Shown here in pieces: positions 1 through 7,289 of a DNA stretch of 7,954 bases (positions are counted from its first letter, which is position 1; each line of letters starts with the position of its first letter). A program made the position numbers and the translations under genes. The notes under the pieces were generated by a model, which worked only from the letters and a program-made list of their open reading frames with translations, ran no database searches and was not told the origin of the DNA. The stretch comes from Candidatus Nitrosopumilus sp. (GTDB lineage Archaea > Thermoproteota > Nitrososphaeria > Nitrososphaerales > Nitrosopumilaceae), in assembly GCA_029863665.1 (NCBI GenBank), contig JAOTUX010000039.1, forward strand, positions 1-7,954. The letters run 5' to 3'.

Positions 1-1446
1 AAAGAAGACCATTCCAATCATTCTTGTGGTATAAAATGCAGTGATTACTGCAGTTACTACAGCAATTGCATACAGTGGCATTGCCCATTCATTTCCGGAT
101 TCGTAGACAGCTGCAAAGATGGCATCCTTACTCCAGAAACCTGTTGTGATAAATGGAGCACCCATCAAACCAAGGCCAGCGGCCCACATGAATGCATAAG
201 TTTTCTTCATCTGTTTTCTAAGACCACCCATATCTGTCATGAATCTAGAGCCCACAATATGTAACAGAGAACCTGCGGCCATGAATAATGAAGCTTTGAA
301 CATTGCATGAGAAATTAAATGGAAGAATCCTGCTGTGTAACCATCAACATATTGATGAGACAATCCTGCAACTCCTAATGCCATCATCATATAACCAATT
401 TGAGAACCAGTAGAATAAGCAAGAACTTTCTTAATTTCAGGATTGACCATTCCTTGTGTTGCTAGTAATAATGCGGTAATTGCACCAACCCAAGCAACAA
501 TTTCAAAGAATTGATCTGCAAGAATTCCTGCTGCTCCTAATGCAAATACAAGAGGACCAATTCTTGCCACTAAGAATACGCCGGCCTTTACCATAGTTGC
601 TGCATGAATCAATGCAGATACTGCAGTAGGACCTGTCATTGCCTCTAACAACCATTCATTTAGTGGAAATTGTGCTGATTTTCCTATTGCTCCTCCAAAG
701 AGTAAAACAAATGCAGGTACCAAGAGTCCTTGAGCAGACATTGCAGTGGCCCACTCAGTATCACCCATTAATTCTTTGAATCCAAATGTACCAGCAAACA
801 AGAATATCAAAAGCATACCTGCAATCATCATAACATCACCAACTTTGGTCATGATGAATGCCTTCATACCTGCATGAGTTGGAGCATAATAGTCTAACAT
901 TCCAAGAACAGTCCGTCCTTCAGTACCAACATGATCTTTCTTTTTGTCACGATACCAAAAGCTGATCAATGCATATGACGCAAGACCTACACCTTCCCAC
1001 CCAAAGAATACTTGAAGTAAGTTATCAGATAAGACAATTAATTGCATTGAACCAATAAAGAACATCATCCAGAACCAGAATCTTGTAATGTCTTTATCGC
1101 CTTTCATGTATCCTGTACTATATATCATAATGAGAAATGAAATCCAGGCTACAACGTTGGCCATTATTATTGAAAGTGGATCTGCTAAGACGCCACCTTT
1201 AAGACCAATTGATTCTATCCACATTATTTGATGATGTAGTTCATGTGCCTCTAAAGCCACAGGAATCATCGATGCTGCAGATAAAGCACTCATCAAAGCA
1301 AATGCAACTGCAACATATCCAGTTGCATGTTTTGAGAATTTTCCAATGCCAGGCATGATTAGAGCTGCGACAAATGGTAAAATCCAAACAAGCCATGCAC
1401 TTGCAGTTCCAACTTCAAATGGCAATCCTAAAGCCTCAGTTGCCAT
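1..1446 (-). CDS. nuoL: NADH-quinone oxidoreductase-like subunit L (complex I antiporter-like), 3'-truncated by window edge
   Basis: The frame is open from ATG at 1446 to base 1, giving 482 residues with no stop; the family is usually above 600 residues, so the C-terminal helices and the lateral helix lie outside. NuoL is the distal proton-pumping, Mrp-antiporter-like subunit of the complex I membrane arm. Visible hallmarks are a Glu in GWEGVGLASY (E151), the TM7 Lys in GKSAQFPLNEW (K256), the AMTGPTAVSALIHAATMVKAG block (about 269-289), the helix-8 region ending in a HAMFKASLF motif (380-388, K384), and FWSKD (437-441) with the ion-path Asp. Between about 168 and 193 lies a hydrophilic insert (around HVGTEGR) before MKAFIMTKVGD that is longer than in E. 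coli NuoL. The start is 3 bases after the nuoM stop and has AGGAG 8 bases upstream (1455-1459). Identification is secure; another Mrp-type antiporter subunit is unlikely given the context. Confidence 0.95.
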   Translation of the reverse strand, partial: MATEALGLPFEVGTASAWLVWILPFVAALIMPGIGKFSKHATGYVAVAFALMSALSAASMIPVALEAHELHHQIMWIESIGLKGGVLADPLSIIMANVVAWISFLIMIYSTGYMKGDKDITRFWFWMMFFIGSMQLIVLSDNLLQVFFGWEGVGLASYALISFWYRDKKKDHVGTEGRTVLGMLDYYAPTHAGMKAFIMTKVGDVMMIAGMLLIFLFAGTFGFKELMGDTEWATAMSAQGLLVPAFVLLFGGAIGKSAQFPLNEWLLEAMTGPTAVSALIHAATMVKAGVFLVARIGPLVFALGAAGILADQFFEIVAWVGAITALLLATQGMVNPEIKKVLAYSTGSQIGYMMMALGVAGLSHQYVDGYTAGFFHLISHAMFKASLFMAAGSLLHIVGSRFMTDMGGLRKQMKKTYAFMWAAGLGLMGAPFITTGFWSKDAIFAAVYESGNEWAMPLYAIAVVTAVITAFYTTRMIGMVFF

Positions 1447-1449
1447 ACT

Positions 1450-3003
1450 CTAAACTCCTAATACCCCACTCATATACGGGATTATTGTTTTCAAGAAAAT
1501 ATCTGGATAAATTCCCACTACGATAGAAAATCCTGCCAACACCATCATAGGGGCAGTCATATACCAACTTCCTTCTTTCACATTTTCAAGATGTTCAGGA
1601 GTTTTTCCAAAGAATACGCGTTTTAGCATCCAGAGCATATAAGACATTGTAAGAGCAGTTGCGACAAGGCCTAAACCAAATGTTACAGCTCTAAGGGTAG
1701 AGCCTTCTTCAATCGCAGTCTCCAATGCACCATAAAATAGAATCCATTCGCCCATGAAACCACTAGTTGGGGGCACACCCATTATTGTTAATGCGCCAAT
1801 TACAGCACATACTGCTGTTATTGGCATTTTTCCAGCTAATCCCCCAAGTTTAGATATACTTCTAGTTCCAACTTTAACAATGATAATCCCAGCCATCATG
1901 AAGAGAATGCCTTTTCCAATGGCATGGGTTACATACATCATCTCAGCACCGGCAAGACCAAGTACAGACAACGAACCAATACCAAATAGAAGATATCCCA
2001 TCTGACTAATACTAGAATAAGCTAGAAGACGTTTCAAGTCGTCTTGCATCAGTGCCATTGCGCCACCATAAATCATTGTAACAAGACCCCAGATATGGAA
2101 CCATATTGAAAGTTCAGCAAATGTCGAAGGTAGGAATTCTACAATTAATCTAAAAATACCATAAGCGCCAATTCCAATCATAGCTGGTGATAATAATGCA
2201 CTAATTGGTGTAGGTGCAGAGCCGTGGACATATGGAAGCCAGACATGGAACATAAACACTGCAAGTTTTACACCAAGGCCTATTGCAATCGCAATTGCCG
2301 AAATCATTACAATATCTTGAGGGATTTCTGATTCACGAATATCCACAAAATCAAAACTTCCAATTGTAAGACCAATCATCAAAAATCCCAATAGTAAAAC
2401 AACTGCACCAGCATGAGTCCAAAACAAAAACATTAAACCAATCTTTCTTCGTGGACCATCACCCCAAAGAGCAACTAAAAAGAAACCGGGGATCAACATG
2501 ACCTCAAAGAAGATGTAGAATTCAATCAGGTTAGTTGAAAGAACAGTTCCAAGCATTCCCATTGCAAATACAAGATAAAGTGCAAAATACAATCCAGATT
2601 TGGCATTTACATAATTTGAAAGAGATGATGATTCAACAACAGAAGTCTGTCCGCTTCTTGATACGTTGATTTTTTGTTCTTCTTCAAATTGCTCATGGAA
2701 TTTATGAATCATGTATGGTTTGGAGTAAAGTACCAAAATCGTAGATAATACATAAATCATTATTGCAAAAGGCGAAGCTAAACCGTCTAACAAGAAACCA
2801 AATTCACCAAACTGTTCTGTCCAAGGATAATGTTCTTCTACCGTTCCAGAAAGTGCAGCATTAATTACAAGAATTGTGGTGTAAAGCAAAATTGCAAATG
2901 TAAACCACATTGCAGGTGTTGGACCTACTTTTCTTCCAATAATGTAGGCTATTGGAGATAATAATAACGGCAAGAAAACTGCCTGTAATAATGCATATTC
3001 CAT
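1450..3003 (-). CDS. nuoM: NADH-quinone oxidoreductase-like subunit M (complex I antiporter-like)
   Basis: This 517-residue protein of roughly 14 membrane helices is the central antiporter-like proton-pumping subunit of the complex I membrane arm. Family residues present are the TM5 Glu in FFEVMLIPGFF (E167), the TM7 Lys in GVKLAVFMFHVWLP (K246), the HGSAPTPISALLSPAMIGIGAYG block (260-282), DDLKRLLAYSSISQMGY (321-337) and the helix-12 Glu in PPTSGFMGEWILF (E419). The SAPTPISALL wording and the MGEW motif separate it from NuoL. A charged, Ser-rich loop at about 100-136, between the third and fourth helices, is longer than usual. Its ATG shares one base with the nuoK stop (TAATG), so translation is probably coupled. 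AGGAG lies 12 bases upstream (3016-3020). Length and helix content are normal, with no sign of damage. Confidence 0.97.
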   Translation of the reverse strand: MEYALLQAVFLPLLLSPIAYIIGRKVGPTPAMWFTFAILLYTTILVINAALSGTVEEHYPWTEQFGEFGFLLDGLASPFAIMIYVLSTILVLYSKPYMIHKFHEQFEEEQKINVSRSGQTSVVESSSLSNYVNAKSGLYFALYLVFAMGMLGTVLSTNLIEFYIFFEVMLIPGFFLVALWGDGPRRKIGLMFLFWTHAGAVVLLLGFLMIGLTIGSFDFVDIRESEIPQDIVMISAIAIAIGLGVKLAVFMFHVWLPYVHGSAPTPISALLSPAMIGIGAYGIFRLIVEFLPSTFAELSIWFHIWGLVTMIYGGAMALMQDDLKRLLAYSSISQMGYLLFGIGSLSVLGLAGAEMMYVTHAIGKGILFMMAGIIIVKVGTRSISKLGGLAGKMPITAVCAVIGALTIMGVPPTSGFMGEWILFYGALETAIEEGSTLRAVTFGLGLVATALTMSYMLWMLKRVFFGKTPEHLENVKEGSWYMTAPMMVLAGFSIVVGIYPDIFLKTIIPYMSGVLGV

Positions 3004-3308
3004 TACCCTTTCAAGCTCCTAAAGTCTGCAATATCGACATTCTGATACATACGGTAGGCTACAATAATTAATGAAAGTCCAACTGCTACCTCTGCGGCTG
3101 CAATTGCAATTGAGAATAATGCTAAAGTCTGACCACCACTATGAGGTAAGAATCGACCAAATGCGACAAGATTAAGATTTGCAGCATTAATGATAATTTC
3201 AACTGCAAACAGCATTCGAATAAAATTGCGTTTTACAGCAAGGCCATAAATTCCTATGCCCAACAGAGCAACAGATACAAGTGCAAAATCAACTAGTTCG
3301 TTGGTCAT
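3003..3308 (-). CDS. nuoK: NADH-quinone oxidoreductase-like subunit K
   Basis: NuoK is a small three-helix membrane subunit that links the quinone-end helices to the antiporter subunits and carries two membrane glutamates of the proton path. Both are visible: the Glu in AVEIIINAANLNLVAFG (helix 2) and the Glu in AIAAAEVAVGLSLIIVAYR (helix 3). From the ATG at 3308 the product has 101 residues, the usual family length. An in-frame ATG at 3317 would add Met-Trp-Arg, but the GAGAGG ribosome site (3318-3323) abuts it directly, whereas it lies 9 bases from the 3308 ATG, matching the spacing at neighbouring genes. The gene therefore overlaps the end of nuoJ by 20 bases. The stop overlaps the nuoM start by one base. 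Subunit identity is firm; the start is a choice. Confidence 0.95.
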   Translation of the reverse strand: MTNELVDFALVSVALLGIGIYGLAVKRNFIRMLFAVEIIINAANLNLVAFGRFLPHSGGQTLALFSIAIAAAEVAVGLSLIIVAYRMYQNVDIADFRSLKG

Positions 3309-3801
3309 TCTCCACATCCTCTCGTTTTGCTAATACCAATGCTCCAGTTACAGAGCCTGCCAAAATCAATCCCATCAAGATCAATGCAGGCCAATAATAA
3401 GTTACAAAGTCTGTACCAATATCTCTAAAATCAACTGGGGGTTCATCAGTAGTAATTGTTTTAATTCCAGAATCTAAGAATACAGAACCTAATGCAATCA
3501 TTGTAACAAGCATTAATCCAATTCCTGCAAACTTTCTTCTTTTGTCTTCAATTTTTTTGAAGATAAGTTCTCTTTTTACCAGCATAACAGTAAATAAAAT
3601 CAAAACAGCAATTGAACCAACATAAACTGCAAGTTGGAATAATGCAACAAATGGTGAATCTAATAAAAAGAAGAAACCGGCAATTCCACCAAGAGTTCCC
3701 ATCAAAGCAATTGAACCATAAATCAAAGATCTTAATTCAAGTGCAGCAATTGCAGAGCCAATTGTAATTACAGATAATGCAAGAAAAATAGCATCAGCCA
3801 T
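3289..3801 (-). CDS. nuoJ: NADH-quinone oxidoreductase-like subunit J
   Basis: NuoJ is a membrane subunit of about five helices in the complex I membrane arm; its third helix is a hinge in coupling quinone reduction to proton pumping. The diagnostic segment is at about 48-73 (DSPFVALFQLAVYVG then SIAVLILFTVML), with the family's conserved Tyr-Val-Gly in helix 3 (Y60 from the ATG start). A charged segment, KRELIFKKIEDKRRK, follows. From ATG 3801 the product has 170 residues. A GTG at 3810 would extend it by Met-Gln-His, but GAGGTG at 3808-3813 sits 6 bases before the ATG and would include that GTG, so the ATG is preferred. The gene overlaps the nuoI end by 8 bases and the nuoK start by 20. The C-terminal tail (KREDVENDQRTS) is hydrophilic. 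Confidence 0.95.
   Translation of the reverse strand: MADAIFLALSVITIGSAIAALELRSLIYGSIALMGTLGGIAGFFFLLDSPFVALFQLAVYVGSIAVLILFTVMLVKRELIFKKIEDKRRKFAGIGLMLVTMIALGSVFLDSGIKTITTDEPPVDFRDIGTDFVTYYWPALILMGLILAGSVTGALVLAKREDVENDQRTS
3318..3323 (-). promoter_or_regulatory. Ribosome binding site deciding the nuoK start
   Basis: The minus strand reads GAGAGG, lying inside the end of nuoJ. It directly touches the ATG at 3317 but is 9 bases from the ATG at 3308, the same spacing as at nuoI and nuoC. It therefore favours the shorter NuoK. Confidence 0.6.
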
Positions 3802-4291
3802 GTGTTGCACCTCTATCTGAAATTATAATTTCGCTATCTTGTGCAACGTATGGTTTTACCTGAAGTTGAGCAGGAGTATAGATTAAACCTTCTTTAGAAA
3901 ATGAAGATAGTTCATAGTCATTAGTCATGTAAAGTGCATAGAATGGACATGCATCAACACAAAGACCGCAGAAAACACATTTCCCATAATCAATCTGAGG
4001 CATGATTGATTTCTTGTTTTGTGTTTGTTCGTCTGGTACCTTTACCATTGCAATCGCTTCAGCAACACCTTCACACGCAATTGAACATAATTGACAACCA
4101 GTACAATGATCATGAAATAACATATGACGTCCCTTTAATCCAGCAATTCCAACACCAGTAGAAGGATCAAATTGATATCCATCACCTACAAATTTTAATT
4201 TCTCTTCAGGGTAACGAAGTGTAAATCGTTTTGTTGCAATATGTTTAATTCCTGAGTTCAGTGCGCGGATAATACCTGTTGCAGTTCCCAT
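3794..4291 (-). CDS. nuoI: NADH-quinone oxidoreductase-like subunit I, two [4Fe-4S] ferredoxin-like protein
   Basis: NuoI carries two [4Fe-4S] clusters (N6a and N6b in complex I) and passes electrons toward the N2 cluster in NuoB, on the cytoplasmic face. In this 165-residue protein the first ligand set is Cys63, 66, 69 and 73 (CTGCQLCSIAC) and the second Cys105, 108, 111 and 115 (CVFCGLCVDACP). The last Cys of the first set is followed by Glu, not the usual Pro. An N-terminal amphipathic stretch (GIIRALNSGIKHIATKRF) would anchor it near NuoH, as in the family. Its ATG overlaps the nuoH stop by one base (TAATG), with a strong AGGAGG 9 bases upstream (4301-4306). Because no NuoE, F or G gene lies beside it, this subunit is the likely entry point for electrons from a soluble donor, which is inference. 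Confidence 0.97.
   Translation of the reverse strand: MGTATGIIRALNSGIKHIATKRFTLRYPEEKLKFVGDGYQFDPSTGVGIAGLKGRHMLFHDHCTGCQLCSIACEGVAEAIAMVKVPDEQTQNKKSIMPQIDYGKCVFCGLCVDACPFYALYMTNDYELSSFSKEGLIYTPAQLQVKPYVAQDSEIIISDRGATHG
3808..3813 (-). promoter_or_regulatory. Ribosome binding site deciding the nuoJ start
   Basis: The minus strand reads GAGGTG, complementary to the CACCTC at the 3' end of archaeal 16S rRNA. It is 6 bases before ATG 3801 and contains the alternative GTG start at 3810, so the ATG is the more likely start. It lies within the last codons of nuoI. Confidence 0.6.
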
Positions 4292-5589
4292 TATTGTAGC
4301 CCTCCTGGTCCTAGCACTCCAGCATAAAGCAAGCCTAGTGCAATAAAGATGTTAACGAAAGCAAGTCCAATAAGTTTAGTCCAACCAAGATTTAACAACA
4401 TATCAATTCTAATTCTTGGGAAGACACCTCTTGGTAACAATATAAAGAAAATTACTCCAACGGTCTTCAGAACAAACCAAAGGGTTCCATTAAGCATTTC
4501 TTGTGTAAATAGTGGTAATCCCGGAATCTTAGCGGTGATTGGACCCATCACAATTCCATCAGTAAGAATCTCTGCAGGGAATGGAGGTACAATCATTGGG
4601 CCATTCCAACCACCCAGGAACAATACAACAAACAGTGCTGCAAAAGCATAAAGTTTCAGATATGTTCCCAATTGAACAAGACCATACATCATTCCAGATA
4701 ATTCAGTTAGCCAACCAGCTACAATTTCACTTTCAGCCTCTGGTAAGTCAAATGGGATTCTTTCCAATTCTGCAAGCATTGTAATAAAGAAGACAATAGC
4801 ACCAATGGGCAAAAATACAATCCATGGGAAACTAGATTGACTTGCTGCAATCTCAGATAAATTAAGTGTTCCAGTTAAAATAACAACTCCTAACAAAGAT
4901 AGAATTAATGGAATTTCAAAGGACACCATTTGGAATAGAGCTCTTATTCCTCCAATGAATGGGAATTTACTGTTTGCAGACCATGCAGAAAGAATTGTAA
5001 TGATTGGAAAGAATCCAATTACTGCAAATACACCAAGTAATCCTAGATCTACATCTGCAACTACCCAACCAGGAGCAACAGGAATCAATGCAACAAACGC
5101 TGCTGCAGCTCCAACAAAAATTACAGGTGCAGCCCAAAAAAGAGGTTTATCTGCTTTGGCAGGAATTATAATTTCTTTAGAGATTAATTTTAGTCCATCA
5201 CCCATTAATTGTAAAATACCTTCAATTTTTCCACAGTAAAAAGGACCAACTCTTAATTGTAATTTTGCAAGCATCTTTCTTTCCACAAAGATTGTTCCAG
5301 CAGCTAATAATGCTGCAAAACCAAATCCAGGAAATGCCATTACCCTGAACATATCAGTTGCCATAAATGCATGGACTACCGGAAGAATACGCGAAGGATC
5401 TGCTAGCCAGGTTAATGCAAGAAATGGAGTAAGTAATTCACCATTAATTACTGGCATTTCAATAAAGAATAAAACCATCATCACTGCAGGAATGCCAACT
5501 AGAACCATCAATAACACACCCCAGAAGGCATTGTCAAGTAATGATTTGATAAATTCACTTAGTTTGAAGTTTGGTGCAATAACAGACAT
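4291..5589 (-). CDS. nuoH: NADH-quinone oxidoreductase-like subunit H
   Basis: NuoH anchors the peripheral arm and forms the membrane floor of the quinone channel. Hallmarks in order are FVERKMLAKLQLRVGP (101-116), GILQLMGDGLKLISKE (124-139), AWSANSKFPFIGGIRALFQ (202-220) with MVSFE after it, and AELERIPFDLPEAESEIVAG (273-292) with WLTELSGM after it. At 432 residues it is about 100 longer than E. coli NuoH. The extra length lies in an N-terminal extension with a loop before the ERK motif (about 42-85) and a loop at about 331-367 after FLGGWNGP. Where relatives have a Glu in the GEY motif after SGM, this protein has Thr309 (LGTY). The start directly abuts the nuoD stop (TAAATG), with GGAGG 11 bases upstream (5601-5605). 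Identity is certain. Confidence 0.97.
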   Translation of the reverse strand: MSVIAPNFKLSEFIKSLLDNAFWGVLLMVLVGIPAVMMVLFFIEMPVINGELLTPFLALTWLADPSRILPVVHAFMATDMFRVMAFPGFGFAALLAAGTIFVERKMLAKLQLRVGPFYCGKIEGILQLMGDGLKLISKEIIIPAKADKPLFWAAPVIFVGAAAAFVALIPVAPGWVVADVDLGLLGVFAVIGFFPIITILSAWSANSKFPFIGGIRALFQMVSFEIPLILSLLGVVILTGTLNLSEIAASQSSFPWIVFLPIGAIVFFITMLAELERIPFDLPEAESEIVAGWLTELSGMMYGLVQLGTYLKLYAFAALFVVLFLGGWNGPMIVPPFPAEILTDGIVMGPITAKIPGLPLFTQEMLNGTLWFVLKTVGVIFFILLPRGVFPRIRIDMLLNLGWTKLIGLAFVNIFIALGLLYAGVLGPGGLQ

Positions 5590-6723
5590 TTATCTATCTG
5601 CCTCCACTGGCCAATAATTAAGACTCCAATAAACAGATGGCATGTTACCAAGTTTTTCACCTTTGAGTAGATAGGGCAATGCAATTAAGTTTCTAAAAGA
5701 AGGAACACTTAGTTTTACTCTATAGGGTTCTGGTTTACTGTCTGAAACAACATAACAACCTAAAGAACCTCTACCAGACTCTACACGCTTGTATACTGTT
5801 TCATTTTTACCTTTTGGGTTTGGTTTTAGTTTAACTCTAACAGAGCCAGATTTGGGCATTTTTTGTAATGCTTGTTTGATTATTTTACAACTTTCAATCA
5901 TGTCAAGCCACGGAATTCTAGATCTTGCGTAAGAATCACCTTCTTTCATTACATTAGTATGAATATCTAATTCGTCATAGACATCATAGGGTTCTTTCTT
6001 TCTAAGATCATAATCAACACCACTTGCGCGAAGGACAGAACCAGTTGTTCCAAGTCTAATTGCATCTTGTCGCGATAGAATACCTGTATCTCTAGTTCGT
6101 GAGATCAAAATGGGGTTATCATAAAATACTGCAGCATATTCTTTGATACGTTTTTCAAAATAGTTAACTTGACGTAAACATACATCTTCAAAATTTGGTG
6201 GTAAATCATTTCTAACTCCACCAGGAACAAAGTGTGCATGAGTAACTCTGGCACCCGTCATTTTTTCCATTAGATCAATTAAGAGTTCACGATCACCTGC
6301 AGGCCACATAAACATTGTAGAATGTCCTAAAAAGATTCCATAAATTGCAAGCCAATACATTATGTAAATACATCTGTTTAGTTCAGATGCAATTACTCTA
6401 ACGTACTTTGCACGTTCAGGAACTTCAATGCCAAGAAGTTCTTCAACTCCTAATACATATGGATAAAGAACATTGCATGAATCATGAATTACAGGTCTTT
6501 CTAAATGAGGAATGTTTGTGATGTAGTTTCTATATTCTGCCATTTTTTCTTCACCACGATGAACATATCCAGGGTCAGGATCACATGCAACAATATAATC
6601 ACCGTCAATTTGTACAACAATTCTCATGTGGCCAGAACCAGGATGTTGAGGTCCGACATTGAGAGTCATGATTCTCTCATCAACTTTTTGGAGTGCTAAT
6701 CCTGGAGGTAGTTCTGCAGTCAT
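5590..6723 (-). CDS. nuoD: NADH-quinone oxidoreductase-like subunit D (49 kDa-type)
   Basis: NuoD is the 49 kDa-type catalytic subunit that, with NuoB, encloses the quinone head-group next to cluster N2. It descends from the [NiFe]-hydrogenase large subunit but has lost the metal-binding cysteines. Motifs are LNVGPQHPGSGHMR (21-34), GYVHRGEEKMAEYRNYITN (52-70), the TGSVLRASGVDYDLRK block, ESGRGSLGCYVVSD, PYRVKLSVPSF and a VEADR C-terminus. From ATG 6723 it has 377 residues. An in-frame GTG/ATG-like extension into nuoC is possible, but homology begins after this ATG, which lies 2 bases past the nuoC stop with AAGGA 8 bases upstream (6732-6736). Compared with Thermus Nqo4 as I recall it, the quinone-ligand Tyr87 position holds Ile79 and the His38 loop is one residue shorter. 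The gene is intact. Confidence 0.97.
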   Translation of the reverse strand: MTAELPPGLALQKVDERIMTLNVGPQHPGSGHMRIVVQIDGDYIVACDPDPGYVHRGEEKMAEYRNYITNIPHLERPVIHDSCNVLYPYVLGVEELLGIEVPERAKYVRVIASELNRCIYIMYWLAIYGIFLGHSTMFMWPAGDRELLIDLMEKMTGARVTHAHFVPGGVRNDLPPNFEDVCLRQVNYFEKRIKEYAAVFYDNPILISRTRDTGILSRQDAIRLGTTGSVLRASGVDYDLRKKEPYDVYDELDIHTNVMKEGDSYARSRIPWLDMIESCKIIKQALQKMPKSGSVRVKLKPNPKGKNETVYKRVESGRGSLGCYVVSDSKPEPYRVKLSVPSFRNLIALPYLLKGEKLGNMPSVYWSLNYWPVEADR

Positions 6724-6725
6724 CT

Positions 6726-7289
6726 CTATCTTCCTTTTATTGCAAAGTCCTTTCGAAGTGGAGGTAAGTCTGCCCAATCTTCTGGTAAAAGCAATCTTCT
6801 GTTATCAGGATGACCTTCAAAATAAACGCCAAGCATTTCAAAAACTTCTCTTTCATGGAATTCTACACTGTAGAATATATCTCTAAGACTAGGAAGTTTA
6901 GTCGCATCATTTCCAGGTATTGGGTTTTCTTCTCTTTGAGCTCTAGTAGATAAAATAAGAATTTGTCTTTCCAATGAAGAATCAGAATAAGACCCTATAT
7001 GATAAACAACTTCAATTTCTTTGTCTTGAGGATAATCCACACCTGAGACGGATTCTACATGGTCATAGTTTAACCCGTCACGAATGAATTCAGCTACATC
7101 ATGAACATTTTCTTTACTAACATTAATTCTAACTCTATCTTTTTTTACAAAAGCAACTTCAATTTTGTCACCAAATTTTTCAACGATTTTATCAGATATT
7201 CCCTTCTCAAATGCGGGTATCTCTACGGGTTTTTCTTGAGGTTTTTTTGCTGCAGGTTTTGGTGTTGGTTTTTTAGAATCAGAACTCAT
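6726..7289 (-). CDS. nuoC: NADH-quinone oxidoreductase-like subunit C (30 kDa-type)
   Basis: NuoC is the 30 kDa-type structural subunit of the peripheral arm, packing against NuoD and NuoI; it binds no cofactor. The family signature is clear at 143-165: EFHEREVFEMLGVYFEGHP followed by two Arg at 164-165, then LLLPEDWADLPPLRKDF. The central SGVDYPQ (82-88) is also typical. The first 25 or so residues are a Lys/Pro/Ala/Ser-rich low-complexity tail (KKPTPKPAAKKPQEKP) not needed for the fold and probably disordered. The product has 187 residues, normal for an unfused NuoC; it is not fused to NuoD as in E. coli. Its ATG shares one base with the nuoB stop (TAATG), with AGGAA 9 bases upstream (7299-7303). 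Confidence 0.96.
   Translation of the reverse strand: MSSDSKKPTPKPAAKKPQEKPVEIPAFEKGISDKIVEKFGDKIEVAFVKKDRVRINVSKENVHDVAEFIRDGLNYDHVESVSGVDYPQDKEIEVVYHIGSYSDSSLERQILILSTRAQREENPIPGNDATKLPSLRDIFYSVEFHEREVFEMLGVYFEGHPDNRRLLLPEDWADLPPLRKDFAIKGR

Noticed and set aside
1754..2005. Plus-strand open frame of 83 codons
   Set aside because: Antisense shadow of nuoM, which has continuous family motifs over the same bases.
4349..5239. Three plus-strand open frames of 67-100 codons
   Set aside because: All lie antisense within nuoH, whose membrane-protein sequence is unbroken; their composition looks like reverse-read hydrophobic codons.
6724..6777. Extended NuoD start adding 18 residues
   Set aside because: The extra residues overlap nuoC in another frame and show no similarity to NuoD, while ATG 6723 is 2 bases after the nuoC stop with a ribosome site.
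6505..6886. Two plus-strand frames over nuoD and nuoC
   Set aside because: Antisense to strongly conserved NuoD and NuoC sequence, with no recognisable protein features.
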